From contig PLNS01000005.1 of assembly GCA_003141855.1 (NCBI GenBank), positions 6,261 to 53,604 of the forward strand: 47,344 nucleotides of DNA, in the 5' to 3' direction. A model generated the notes under the pieces. The model was not told the DNA's origin and searched no databases. It saw only the letters and a list, made by a program, of their open reading frames with translations. The DNA is from Candidatus Bathyarchaeota archaeon. GTDB taxonomy: Archaea > Thermoproteota > Bathyarchaeia > Bathyarchaeales > Bathycorpusculaceae. Below, in pieces: positions 9,526-16,911 of the stretch. The position numbers were made by a program, and so were the translations under genes. Position 1 is the stretch's first letter. Each line of letters opens with the position of its first letter.

Positions 9526-9545
9526 TCCCCAAGATTAACTATAAA

Positions 9546-10067
9546 GTGTATTTGAGGCGAAACTTCTTGAAGGAAGAACAAATCAAAATTCTAAAAACCA
9601 TGAACGAAGCCACTAACCGCATGGACCTAAACATGTTCGCACAAATGGTAAACTTAAACCCAAACCAAGCCATAACAGAAGTGCAGGAACTTGCCAGGGA
9701 AGGCTTTTTGCGCAAGGTAGGCGGCGGATTTGGCTTAACTGAAAAAGGCAAAAATGCCCTAAAAGCTTATGTGCCTGTTTCGGCGGATGTGGGTTTTAAC
9801 TTTTATGTTGGCGTTGACAAGCCACTGGGTTTCTCTGCGCAGTCGCTTGACGAGTTTTACAGGTTAATTAAGCAGGTATGTTCTGACGCACTTGAATTTC
9901 ACCTGTATCGGGGAGATTTTGAGAATTGGCTAAGAGAAGTCTGTAGGGATGCGGATTTGGCTGAAGCCTTTGGAACCTTAAAGGCAGAGGGGTTGAAGGG
10001 TGAAGACCTCCGAAAAGCACTCCTAAAAGTCATAGACGCCAAATATGGCATTGGAGAACTACAATAG
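9546..10067 (+). CDS. Winged-helix protein with DUF5752-like C-terminal domain
   Basis: 173 aa from GTG at 9546. Residues about 8-75 form a MarR/ArsR-like winged helix (KTMNEATNRMDLNMFAQ, LAREGFLRKVGGGFGLTEKG). The C-terminal half (SLDEFYRLIKQV, LEFHLYRGDFENWLREV, ELA-type helix, GEDLRKALLKVI) follows the pattern of the archaeal DUF5752 domain, whose function is unknown. It is probably a regulator or nucleic-acid-associated protein. The 3' end overlaps the convergent trmO by 9 bp. Confidence 0.75.
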   Translation: MYLRRNFLKEEQIKILKTMNEATNRMDLNMFAQMVNLNPNQAITEVQELAREGFLRKVGGGFGLTEKGKNALKAYVPVSADVGFNFYVGVDKPLGFSAQSLDEFYRLIKQVCSDALEFHLYRGDFENWLREVCRDADLAEAFGTLKAEGLKGEDLRKALLKVIDAKYGIGELQ

Positions 10068-10532
10068 TATCTGCGGTTTTCCATCGTTGAGTTTTTTCCA
10101 CCAGTCGGGAACTTTAGCGTTTTCCGCCATATCCCAGAAATCATAAGGCTTTATGTCTAAAACTGGCGTTGCATCGTAAGCATCCAAACCTCTAACAGTC
10201 AAAACGTTGCCGTCCACCTTAACCAGTTCAACCAATGTTAATCCGATGGGGTTTGGACGGAGCATGGTTCTGGTTGCGAAAACGCCTGTTAAGGGCATGT
10301 CTTGTCTGCCTCTTGGATGAACCTTCAACGTTTTCCGCTGTTCACTGGTGACTTGGTTTAGATAGAACAGCACAAACAAATGCGAAAAACCAGAGATGCC
10401 ACTTAAACCTTCAACCAACTCGTTATTGAGGACAATTTGTGAAATTACGGATTTGTCTTTAACTTCATCGCCAACAACACTGGTTTTAACGTAACCGATT
10501 GGGCTTAAAACAATTTTTTCCCGAAAAGACAT
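10059..10532 (-). CDS. trmO: tRNA (t6A37) methyltransferase TrmO-like protein
   Basis: 157 aa. Motifs of the TrmO/YaeB (UPF0066) family: LSPIGYVKT, HPRGRQDMPLTGVFATRT, RPNPIGLTLVELV and DIKPYD. The bacterial enzyme uses SAM to N6-methylate threonylcarbamoyladenosine at tRNA position 37. The protein lacks the C-terminal extension of the E. coli form, as is usual in archaea. The start at ATG 10532 lies next to a large repeat element. Confidence 0.92.
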   Translation of the reverse strand: MSFREKIVLSPIGYVKTSVVGDEVKDKSVISQIVLNNELVEGLSGISGFSHLFVLFYLNQVTSEQRKTLKVHPRGRQDMPLTGVFATRTMLRPNPIGLTLVELVKVDGNVLTVRGLDAYDATPVLDIKPYDFWDMAENAKVPDWWKKLNDGKPQILL

Positions 10533-10640
10533 CAGGTTCTCCGCTCAACGTTTGAGTGAGCTGTGAAAATATATAAGCATTCGATTTACCTTCTTGCTGG
10601 GCATTACAGATTGTATCAATACATGAGAGGTACTAGTGCT

Positions 10641-10856
10641 CGGAGCAGACTATACCCCCCTCTATTTATACCCTCAACAAACGATGAGCCTAAATGCTAT
10701 GTAACGCGCGTTCATTTAGGGAGAAACGATTTTTTGGCAGCGTTTGTGGAGAAATATTTGTGCGCTTTCATCATTTGCTAGGGCGCCTGCTTTGTTGCTT
10801 TAAAATTTGCTTGAAAGAAACCTCTCTCTCGGCGACCTCCCCCTCCCTTATATTTA
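10641..10856 (-). repeat. Dispersed intergenic repeat, long copy A
   Basis: About 216 bp in the intergenic region between trmO and the glycerophosphodiesterase. It is an inverted match to 42611-42828. Two blocks of 23 nt are identical: 10642-10664 against 42806-42828, and 10772-10794 against 42675-42697; the rest is diverged with small indels. Its ends (TATAAGGGAGGGGGAGGTC and TATAAATAGAGGGGGGTATAGTC on the minus strand) recur in the short copies near 24.1 and 29.1 kb. No open frame is conserved between the two long copies. Confidence 0.85.
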
Positions 10857-10903
10857 CTAAAAATCCAGCAAGATATTATTCTTCGATTGACCAAGCTTAT
10901 AGT

Positions 10904-11578
10904 ATGTTGCGTGTTGGTCATCGTGGTGCGAGGGCTTATGCGCCTGAGAATACGTTGGCGAGTTTTAAGAGGGCACTGGAAATCGGCGTTGACGCGGTAG
11001 AGTTAGATGTTAGAAAAACCAAAGACAACCAAATCGTCGTTATTCATGATGCTGATGTTAAGCGGACAACTGACGGCGAAGGCTTGGTTAGCGAGCTTAC
11101 GCTTGCTCAAGTCAAGAGTTTTTCTGCTGAGGACGGTGAGAAGATTCCGACTTTGCAGGAAGCGCTGGATTTTTTGGACAAGAAAGTGAAGGTTTTGGTT
11201 GAGTTGAAGGAAGCGGGCGTTGAAGAACAGGTACTTTCAATAGTGCATAGGAAAGGTCTTGAGAAAAACGTTGTAATCATCTCGTTTCTTGAAGAAGCCC
11301 TAAAAAAGGTTAGGGAACTAAACAAGAACATTGAGACAGGGTTGATTTACGCCAAATACAGCAATCCTGTTAAAGTAGCCTTGGAACTCAAAGCAAACTA
11401 CCTCATTGCGCTCTACAGGTTTACTCATACAGCCACTGTCCAAAAAGCCCATGAAAACGGCTTAAAAATCATCGTCTGGACGATAAACACCGCTGAGGAA
11501 GCCCAGGAGTGCGCCAAGAAAGGTGTGGATGGCATAGCCAGCGACAAACCAGACATACTAGCGGGCGTTAGTGCATAG
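10904..11578 (+). CDS. Glycerophosphodiester phosphodiesterase
   Basis: 224 aa from ATG at 10904, starting MLRVGHRGARAYAPENT. The longer upstream frame enters the repeat element and is rejected. GDPD motifs: HRG near the N-terminus, ENT, ELDVRKTKDNQIVVIHD with the catalytic Glu/Asp/His, and C-terminal VWTINT and GVDGIASDKPD. It hydrolyses glycerophosphodiesters to glycerol phosphate and an alcohol, and has no signal peptide, so it is cytosolic. A TATA-like GATATTATT about 27 nt upstream supports this start. Confidence 0.94.
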   Translation: MLRVGHRGARAYAPENTLASFKRALEIGVDAVELDVRKTKDNQIVVIHDADVKRTTDGEGLVSELTLAQVKSFSAEDGEKIPTLQEALDFLDKKVKVLVELKEAGVEEQVLSIVHRKGLEKNVVIISFLEEALKKVRELNKNIETGLIYAKYSNPVKVALELKANYLIALYRFTHTATVQKAHENGLKIIVWTINTAEEAQECAKKGVDGIASDKPDILAGVSA

Positions 11579-12494
11579 CTACCTGCGCTTTGAGAACCTG
11601 CCCTATCCGCTCAACCTCCGCTTGGCTTTCGCTGTTCAAAGGCGTCAACTGTATTTGGTCGGCTGATTTTACTCCAAAGCCCAGCTCAGCCGCCCTTTTC
11701 AGTTGGTCTTGCTCAAAAACGTCAGCTTCGCCCACTTTGCCTTTGGCACCGTACATTTTTAGGATGACAACGCCAACCGCGTCTATGGCTACTCGGTCTT
11801 GGCTTGCAAGCAAAAGGTTAGGCTCAACCGCCTTGCCCTTTTCAGGACCGCCCGTAACGAACGCTTTTATCCCATCCATCAAGACCAAGTCGAGGTTGTA
11901 GCGGCTGTTTATTTCAGCAATCATCTGCCGCTGAAAAGGCGAAACATGCAGTTCCCACATGTAATCGTACATGCCGCCCGGAACCTTCTTGGCAACCAAG
12001 CCCACGGAGTTCTTCAGCGAAAGCGTAAAGTGTCCTCCGAACCTGTGGGTTTTTAGGCAGCAGGTTTGAACGATTTTGTCGGCGTCATGGAAAACCTTAG
12101 CCATGTAGAAGCCTCTGAGCCAGTGGGTTTCGTCGCGGTCAAACTTGACCCAGCCGTCTTTGCCTACGTCATCCAAAACGACCGCGTCAAACCCCAGTTC
12201 CCTCGATAGCGATAGGACGCCCATTTGCTCGAGCACCTCTTCGGTGTTGCCCATGCCGCTGCGTTCAGCCAGCGTTATCCCGCTTGCGCCTGCGCCTTTC
12301 AGGGTTTCCACTATGGCTCTTAGCGTGTCTAGGTGGGTTGACGCGGGAAACGGGTCGGCACTGTTAAAATTAGCCTTAATCGCCACTTGCTTCCCAGAAT
12401 AATCCGATAAATCAAACTTGCTAAGCAATGCAGGGACGCCTGTTGCGCGGTCAGTTGTTTTAAGCACAAAAACCTCGCCCAAAGAACCAAACAT
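11568..12494 (-). CDS. DUF362 domain-containing protein
   Basis: 308 aa from ATG at 12494 (MFGSLGEVFVLKTTD). A further in-frame start at 12587 adds 31 hydrophobic residues without family support. DUF362 features: KQVAIKANFNSADPFPASTH, a GASGITLAERSGMGNTEEV segment, CLKTHRFGGHFTLSLKNSVGL and DLVLMDGIKAFVTGGP. Members are often found next to iron-sulfur proteins; no CxxC clusters are present here, and the function is unknown. The 3' end overlaps the convergent GDPD gene by 11 bp. Confidence 0.8.
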   Translation of the reverse strand: MFGSLGEVFVLKTTDRATGVPALLSKFDLSDYSGKQVAIKANFNSADPFPASTHLDTLRAIVETLKGAGASGITLAERSGMGNTEEVLEQMGVLSLSRELGFDAVVLDDVGKDGWVKFDRDETHWLRGFYMAKVFHDADKIVQTCCLKTHRFGGHFTLSLKNSVGLVAKKVPGGMYDYMWELHVSPFQRQMIAEINSRYNLDLVLMDGIKAFVTGGPEKGKAVEPNLLLASQDRVAIDAVGVVILKMYGAKGKVGEADVFEQDQLKRAAELGFGVKSADQIQLTPLNSESQAEVERIGQVLKAQVAMH

Positions 12495-12610
12495 AAAAAC
12501 TCCCACAAAAACTAAAAGCGCTGCTTCGTTATTAGTCTTCACTGCATCAAGCTGCAACAACAAAACCGCAAGCTCTATATTACTCAATGAAACCCTTTTT
12601 CAAACCATGC

Positions 12611-12688
12611 GGGTCCGTAGCTCAGTCAGGCTAGAGCGGCGGACTCTTAATCCGTAGGCCGCGGGTTCAATTCCCGTCGGACCCGCCA
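12611..12688 (+). tRNA. tRNA-Lys (anticodon CTT), CCA encoded
   Basis: Cloverleaf: acceptor GGGTCCG/CGGACCC, D-arm GCTC-AGTCAGGCTA-GAGC, anticodon arm GCGGA-CTCTTAA-TCCGT giving CTT, T-arm GCGGG-TTCAATT-CCCGT, discriminator G at 12685, and CCA at 12686-12688. No intron. A TATA-like CTATATTA near 12575-12582 lies about 33 nt upstream. Confidence 0.96.
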
Positions 12689-12696
12689 CGATTTCC

Positions 12697-13644
12697 TCAA
12701 AGCGTCTGTTTCTTTGGATACCGATTTTCACGAAAAGTTTGGGGTCTGGGCAGGTTAGGGTTTGTGTTAGTTTCTGTGTTTAGTAGTTTCTTTAGTCGCC
12801 AGGTTAGTGCTTCTCGCTCATTGGGTTGTTGCATCCATAATTCGCGGTTTTCTCTGAATTGTTGTCCTGTGATTTTGCCTTTTGTTTGCAGTTCGCCGAG
12901 TAGTTTTACGAATTCTCTTAGCCCTAACTGTTCGTTGGTTACTATGTTTGGGTTTTTTCTTTCGCCTGACGCGTTGGTTGCGGCTGGTTCTCTGTCTGGT
13001 GGCGGGTAAGTGTTGTATAGGAATCGAGCGAAGTACGTGATTTCCCAGGTCTGCGTTACGGGCAGATTATTTTTGGCTTTTAGCAACTCAGAAGTATAGT
13101 GCGCATATTCTTCCCCGAGCGAATAATATTTTGTTTGATTATTTGGCGTCTCAACAACTCGATTAACAAAATGCCTCAAATGCGGAGTGCTAAAGATGGG
13201 CAGTACCTTTCCGCTTTCATAGTTAAAGCAAAATATAATTTTTTTGGCAATGTGCTTATCTTGTCCTAAACCGCTTATTTTTTCCCAAGAAGCATCCACT
13301 TTTTCAGCTAAAGACTTCTTCTTATCAACCGCTACGTGGAGCAAGTCCTTGAAATCCTCAATTTGCATTCTAATATTGTGGTAAACGTTAGAGCCGTGAA
13401 TCGTAAGGTGACCAAGCGGCTTAAGATAGTACTCCAAATAATGGAAAAATTCTCCAACTTCATCGGGATTAATTTTAAGGATTTTATCCGGTTCCAACGT
13501 ATCTATTGACTGGGGATTTTCAGCGAAAGGAAATTTTACCCTAAACTCCTTGAGCAACACAAGCGCATTATCTACCTCACGCTTCATTAACCCATTTTTA
13601 TCGTAAGCACTTGCTTTCTCAAGCATTGAATTACTTTTGGACAT
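12697..13644 (-). CDS. Hypothetical protein between tRNA-Lys and a tRNA-like fragment
   Basis: 315 aa with no family I can name securely. It is mostly helical and charged. A segment at about residues 130-160 (AKKIIFCFNYESGKVLPIFS) recalls a motif seen in some restriction-associated proteins, but I cannot verify this. The C-terminal 80 residues are polar, rich in Asn/Pro/Arg, and look partly disordered or DNA-binding. No membrane segments or signal peptide. It ends 8 bp from tRNA-Lys and is preceded by a partial tRNA, so it may be cargo inserted at the tRNA. No integrase is visible. Confidence 0.7.
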   Translation of the reverse strand: MSKSNSMLEKASAYDKNGLMKREVDNALVLLKEFRVKFPFAENPQSIDTLEPDKILKINPDEVGEFFHYLEYYLKPLGHLTIHGSNVYHNIRMQIEDFKDLLHVAVDKKKSLAEKVDASWEKISGLGQDKHIAKKIIFCFNYESGKVLPIFSTPHLRHFVNRVVETPNNQTKYYSLGEEYAHYTSELLKAKNNLPVTQTWEITYFARFLYNTYPPPDREPAATNASGERKNPNIVTNEQLGLREFVKLLGELQTKGKITGQQFRENRELWMQQPNEREALTWRLKKLLNTETNTNPNLPRPQTFRENRYPKKQTL

Positions 13645-13747
13645 TTTCCACCATACCTGTATTGTTAATTTGCTCTAATAAGACTTACAAAGTTTTATTG
13701 AAACGTAATCGGTAATCGTCGTTCTCGGGGCATCTTTAGTCGTTGCC

Positions 13748-13777
13748 ACGGGTTCAATTCCCGTTCTGGTCCCCCCA
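13748..13777 (+). other. tRNA-like 3' fragment (T-arm plus acceptor-like tail)
   Basis: ACGGG-TTCAATT-CCCGT (13748-13764) is a perfect T-arm, followed by TCTGGTCCCCCCA, which resembles an acceptor 3' strand with CCA. No D-arm, anticodon arm or 5' acceptor strand is found in the preceding 100 nt. It shares CGGGTTCAATTCCCGT with the nearby tRNA-Lys, but its acceptor strand differs, so it derives from another tRNA. It is probably a recombination scar; a 3' half of a split tRNA is a remote alternative. Confidence 0.6.
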
Positions 13778-13810
13778 CGTCTACTTTCACCTTCTGGCTG
13801 AATCTTTATA

Positions 13811-14070
13811 GTTGTGGCTACCTTCGGCAATCACATACCCGTAAATACGCAGTGCTTCTGATTCATGGCGACTCAGACATAGTAGCACTTCCACACAACT
13901 CAAAAGTTATCATGGAAAAACTCACTTCAGCAGACAAAACCCTCCACACGTTTGCCGGTGCAGACCACTGGTTCTATCAAAGCATCATTCCAACCATGAG
14001 TTCAAAATACAGTCTGGAACAAAAGAAGACAGTTTCCGCCGTAGCTAAGGAGTGGCTCAAGGCACATTAG
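13811..14070 (+). pseudogene. Truncated alpha/beta hydrolase, C-terminal remnant
   Basis: The frame from GTG 13852 gives LLIHGDSDIVALPHNSKVIM, TFAGADHWFY and a helical end, the C-terminal third of a dienelactone-hydrolase or acylaminoacyl-peptidase-like alpha/beta hydrolase (acidic residue in GDSD, catalytic His in GADHWF). Just upstream, another frame reads ATFGNHIPVNTQ, which fits the preceding strand, so a one-base shift lies near 13850. The nucleophile region is absent. The remnant starts about 35 nt after the tRNA-like fragment. Confidence 0.65.
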
Positions 14071-14117
14071 CCGAAGTTCAACTTGAACTAAGGGAATTGT
14101 AGTTAATTCTTGTATGT

Positions 14118-14774
14118 TTATGCTTGATTTTTCCTGAATTTTTGCGCTAACAGCAAGGCGGCTATTGGAAATAGGACGCCCCAAATGAAGCTGGCAAGTA
14201 TGTTGACCATGAAAATGCCCAATGCATTACCAATCAAAAATCCAACTCCGATGATGCCGTTGGCTATAAACAGCCACTTTATGGCCCGTTCAGATTTTTC
14301 GGCAAACACGGGCGCAACACATAACAGGGCAATACCCATGAAGCCGTATCCAAGAGCAGCGAACGTCCAGAAGAAAGAGTAAGGGTTCGGAGTGACAAAC
14401 TGCCAAAGCCCTGCTAATTCGTTGTTCAAGATACCCTGTTGCACTACTGTTAGCTGAATGTAGTAATGGATGCTGAGAACGGCAGCGCAGACTATGGCGA
14501 AGGAAAAGCCAAGTTGGCTCAGCATTTTCTTGTCTTCGGGAGCGTAGTGGTGAATGCTGAGCATCATTATGACGAACATGGGAGCAAGAAGTAGCGATGG
14601 GATGAACGGCAGCATTTGCAGGCTACTAAAGGAAGCTGCGTAAGCATCTATGCTGGTGATTGTCGTCATGGGAAAAAGGACAACAGATAAAATCATCCCT
14701 GCATCGATGAGGACAACAAGCAAAACGATAATGGCTGCTGACCAAAATCCCAGTCGGCTTGCAAGTTGGTTCAT
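14118..14774 (-). CDS. Six-helix integral membrane protein, unknown function
   Basis: 218 aa from ATG at 14774 (an in-frame TTG lies two codons upstream). Six hydrophobic segments lie at roughly residues 10-35, 55-75, 85-108, 130-152, 165-185 and 188-212, with a short KKM loop and a basic tail (KFRKNQ) that suggests a cytoplasmic C-terminus. The general pattern recalls DUF4386-type membrane proteins, but I am not confident. No partner gene is nearby. Confidence 0.7.
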   Translation of the reverse strand: MNQLASRLGFWSAAIIVLLVVLIDAGMILSVVLFPMTTITSIDAYAASFSSLQMLPFIPSLLLAPMFVIMMLSIHHYAPEDKKMLSQLGFSFAIVCAAVLSIHYYIQLTVVQQGILNNELAGLWQFVTPNPYSFFWTFAALGYGFMGIALLCVAPVFAEKSERAIKWLFIANGIIGVGFLIGNALGIFMVNILASFIWGVLFPIAALLLAQKFRKNQA

Positions 14775-14894
14775 TTCCAAGTTCCCCAGTACCTCTTGTA
14801 TTATGAGTTAAAGTATTTATTACTGCGGAAACCTGCGGTGGCTTGGGAAAGAATATTAATCCTCAAGCAGCCAACTTGCTTTAGGTTCAACATC

Positions 14895-15305
14895 ATGGCA
14901 AAACAAGTGTTCATATCAGGTCCAATCCTGGGCAGGGAAAAACAGCAAGATTACCGAAAAACCATCACCGACATCGCCGTAAAGTTGGGGTTAGAAATTA
15001 TTGACCCGTGGAAGAGGGAAAGAGTGATCTACAATGGAACGGAGGAGTGCTGGTGGAACAAGGTACCCACGTTCGATTTTGTCCAAAGAGACTTAGATGA
15101 CGCTGACCGATGCGACATCATGGTCGTTTACTTGCCTATACTTTCGGCTGGCGCCTGCATGGAAATGTTCTATGCCAAACGCAAGGGCAAACACGTCATC
15201 GTGGTGTCGGAACTGCCGTGCCTTAGCCCGTGGATTGTTTTCCACTCGGACGCGATAATAAAAAGTTTCAGCCAACTTGAAGAAGTGCTCAAAAAGTTCC
15301 TTTAG
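14895..15305 (+). CDS. Nucleoside 2-deoxyribosyltransferase-like protein
   Basis: 136 aa from ATG at 14895. VFISGPI at the N-terminus, the central VQRDLDDADRCDIMVVYLP and GACMEMFYAKRKGKHVIVV match the nucleoside deoxyribosyltransferase / DUF4406-like Rossmann fold; the Asp and Glu in these motifs are the usual catalytic positions. It is likely a nucleotide-salvage or N-glycosidase-type enzyme of unknown substrate. The TATA-like AATATTAAT at about 14851-14859 is further upstream than usual. The 3' end overlaps the convergent uvrC by 17 bp. Confidence 0.75.
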   Translation: MAKQVFISGPILGREKQQDYRKTITDIAVKLGLEIIDPWKRERVIYNGTEECWWNKVPTFDFVQRDLDDADRCDIMVVYLPILSAGACMEMFYAKRKGKHVIVVSELPCLSPWIVFHSDAIIKSFSQLEEVLKKFL

Positions 15306-16911
15306 GCTTGTTTTGCTTGAATTCGTCTCTGATTTTCATCTGCCGCCTCTTACGGTTGTAACCCAACGAAAAGTCATGGGCTGCATCACGAATTTTCCTC
15401 AGCAAAAGCATCATCCTGCTGTTCTTGTCAAAATTCCTCGGCGCCGATTCGTCTGGCAGATAGATTTCTTCATGCTCCTTCGCTAAACCAATAAGTGGAA
15501 GTTGGAGCCCGAGCGTTTGCAAAGCCGCTTTTGCTGCGCTAACCTGTCCAGGTCCCCCGTCAATCACCACTAAGTCGGGCAGTGGGCTTTTCTCTTCTAC
15601 CAAACGCTTGTACCGCCTCGTTACGACCTCGTTGACTGCTGCGAAGTCGTCTTGTCCTTTGAAGGTTTTGATTTTGAATTTGCGGTAGTTTTTCTTGTCG
15701 GGTTTGGCGTCTTTGAAGCTGACCATGCCTGAAACCACGTGTTCGGTTCCTAAGTTGGATATGTCGAAGCATTCGATTATATGTGGCAGGACGGGCAAGT
15801 TGAGGCTGTTTTGTAAATCTACTAGTGCACTGTCAACATCGAGGCTGGATTCAAGGTTTTTCTCTGCCAGCTGCACAAGCGCAAGTTTATCAGCTCGCCT
15901 AGGAATCGTCAATGATACTGGCGCAGCCCGCTTTGCAGACAGGAATTCCTCTAACGCCTTTTTCTCTTCGGCGCCCTGCCAACAGGGCTTATTGAGCAAG
16001 ATTTCGCGTGGAATCTGGTTGGTGGTGTAGAAAGCCTTCAAAAACTCCTGTTCAATCATGGGCTGAACATCAACGCTGAACTCTTTTTTGCCAAGCAACA
16101 CGCCTCTTCGCACGCCCATCTGAACCGCCAGCATCTTCTCGCCCACCTGCCTAAACACCATAATGTCTTGGTCAAAACGGCGCTCGTTGTCCACGATTTG
16201 GTGCTCGGTGAGGAGCCTGATGGATAGGATTTGGTTGCGTAATTCAAGAGCATTCTCGTACTGCTGGGCTTCGGAGGCGGTTTGCATTTGGGCTTTGAGT
16301 TGCTCGATTGTTTGCTGGTAGCTTCCGTTCAAAAAGGCGCGTGCTTGCTTAACCTGCTCCACGTATTGTTCAGCATTGACACGGCTGATGCATGGGGCGG
16401 TGCAGAGGTGAATGTGGTAGTTTAAGCAAGCCCGTTTGGGCATGGTCTTGCAGGTGCGCAGCTTGAAGACTCGCACTACCAAGCGTTGCAGGTCTTGTCT
16501 TGTGAAGCCGTCGGTGTAGGGACCGAAAGATTCCAGTTTGCGCGAAACCTTGCGGCTCGTAAGTATCCTCGGAAAATCTTCTCTTGTAAGCGAGATGTAA
16601 GCAAATGTTTTAGCGTCCTTAAGGTTAACGTTGTACTTGGGCGTATGCTGCTTAACCAGTTTATTCTCCAAAAGCAACGCCTCAACCTCGTTGTTCACCA
16701 CAATCCAATCTATACTTCTAATTCTTGTAACTAGCTGCCTTGTTTTGGCAGGCTGATCTGAGCTTGAAAAGTAACTTTTGACGCGTGCCCTTAGGCTTTT
16801 GGCTTTGCCGACGTAGAGGATTTCGCCCGCTTCATCCCTGTACAGGTAAACGCCTGGATTGGTGGGCACATCGGAGCTTTTGAAGTCTAAGGGACAGGTT
16901 ATTTGGATCAT
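15289..16911 (-). CDS. uvrC: Excinuclease ABC subunit C
   Basis: 540 aa. N-terminal GIY-YIG nuclease (NPGVYLYRDEAGEILYVGKA, 3' incision), a Cys-containing region (CKTMPKRACLNYHIHLCTAPC), a UVR helix pair (ASEAQQYENALELRNQ) and a C-terminal RNase H-like nuclease (ECFDISNLG, VVIDGGPGQ and RDAAHDFSLGYNRKRR, 5' incision). The protein stops soon after HDF, so the usual C-terminal helix-hairpin-helix pair of bacterial UvrC is missing. It overlaps the uvrA stop by 4 nt. It nicks both sides of a lesion with UvrB. Confidence 0.97.
   Translation of the reverse strand: MIQITCPLDFKSSDVPTNPGVYLYRDEAGEILYVGKAKSLRARVKSYFSSSDQPAKTRQLVTRIRSIDWIVVNNEVEALLLENKLVKQHTPKYNVNLKDAKTFAYISLTREDFPRILTSRKVSRKLESFGPYTDGFTRQDLQRLVVRVFKLRTCKTMPKRACLNYHIHLCTAPCISRVNAEQYVEQVKQARAFLNGSYQQTIEQLKAQMQTASEAQQYENALELRNQILSIRLLTEHQIVDNERRFDQDIMVFRQVGEKMLAVQMGVRRGVLLGKKEFSVDVQPMIEQEFLKAFYTTNQIPREILLNKPCWQGAEEKKALEEFLSAKRAAPVSLTIPRRADKLALVQLAEKNLESSLDVDSALVDLQNSLNLPVLPHIIECFDISNLGTEHVVSGMVSFKDAKPDKKNYRKFKIKTFKGQDDFAAVNEVVTRRYKRLVEEKSPLPDLVVIDGGPGQVSAAKAALQTLGLQLPLIGLAKEHEEIYLPDESAPRNFDKNSRMMLLLRKIRDAAHDFSLGYNRKRRQMKIRDEFKQNKPKGTF

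Noticed and set aside
10694-10903. N-terminal extension of the glycerophosphodiesterase frame
   Set aside because: It runs through the dispersed repeat; the family sequence begins at the ATG at 10904, which has a TATA-like box at the right distance.
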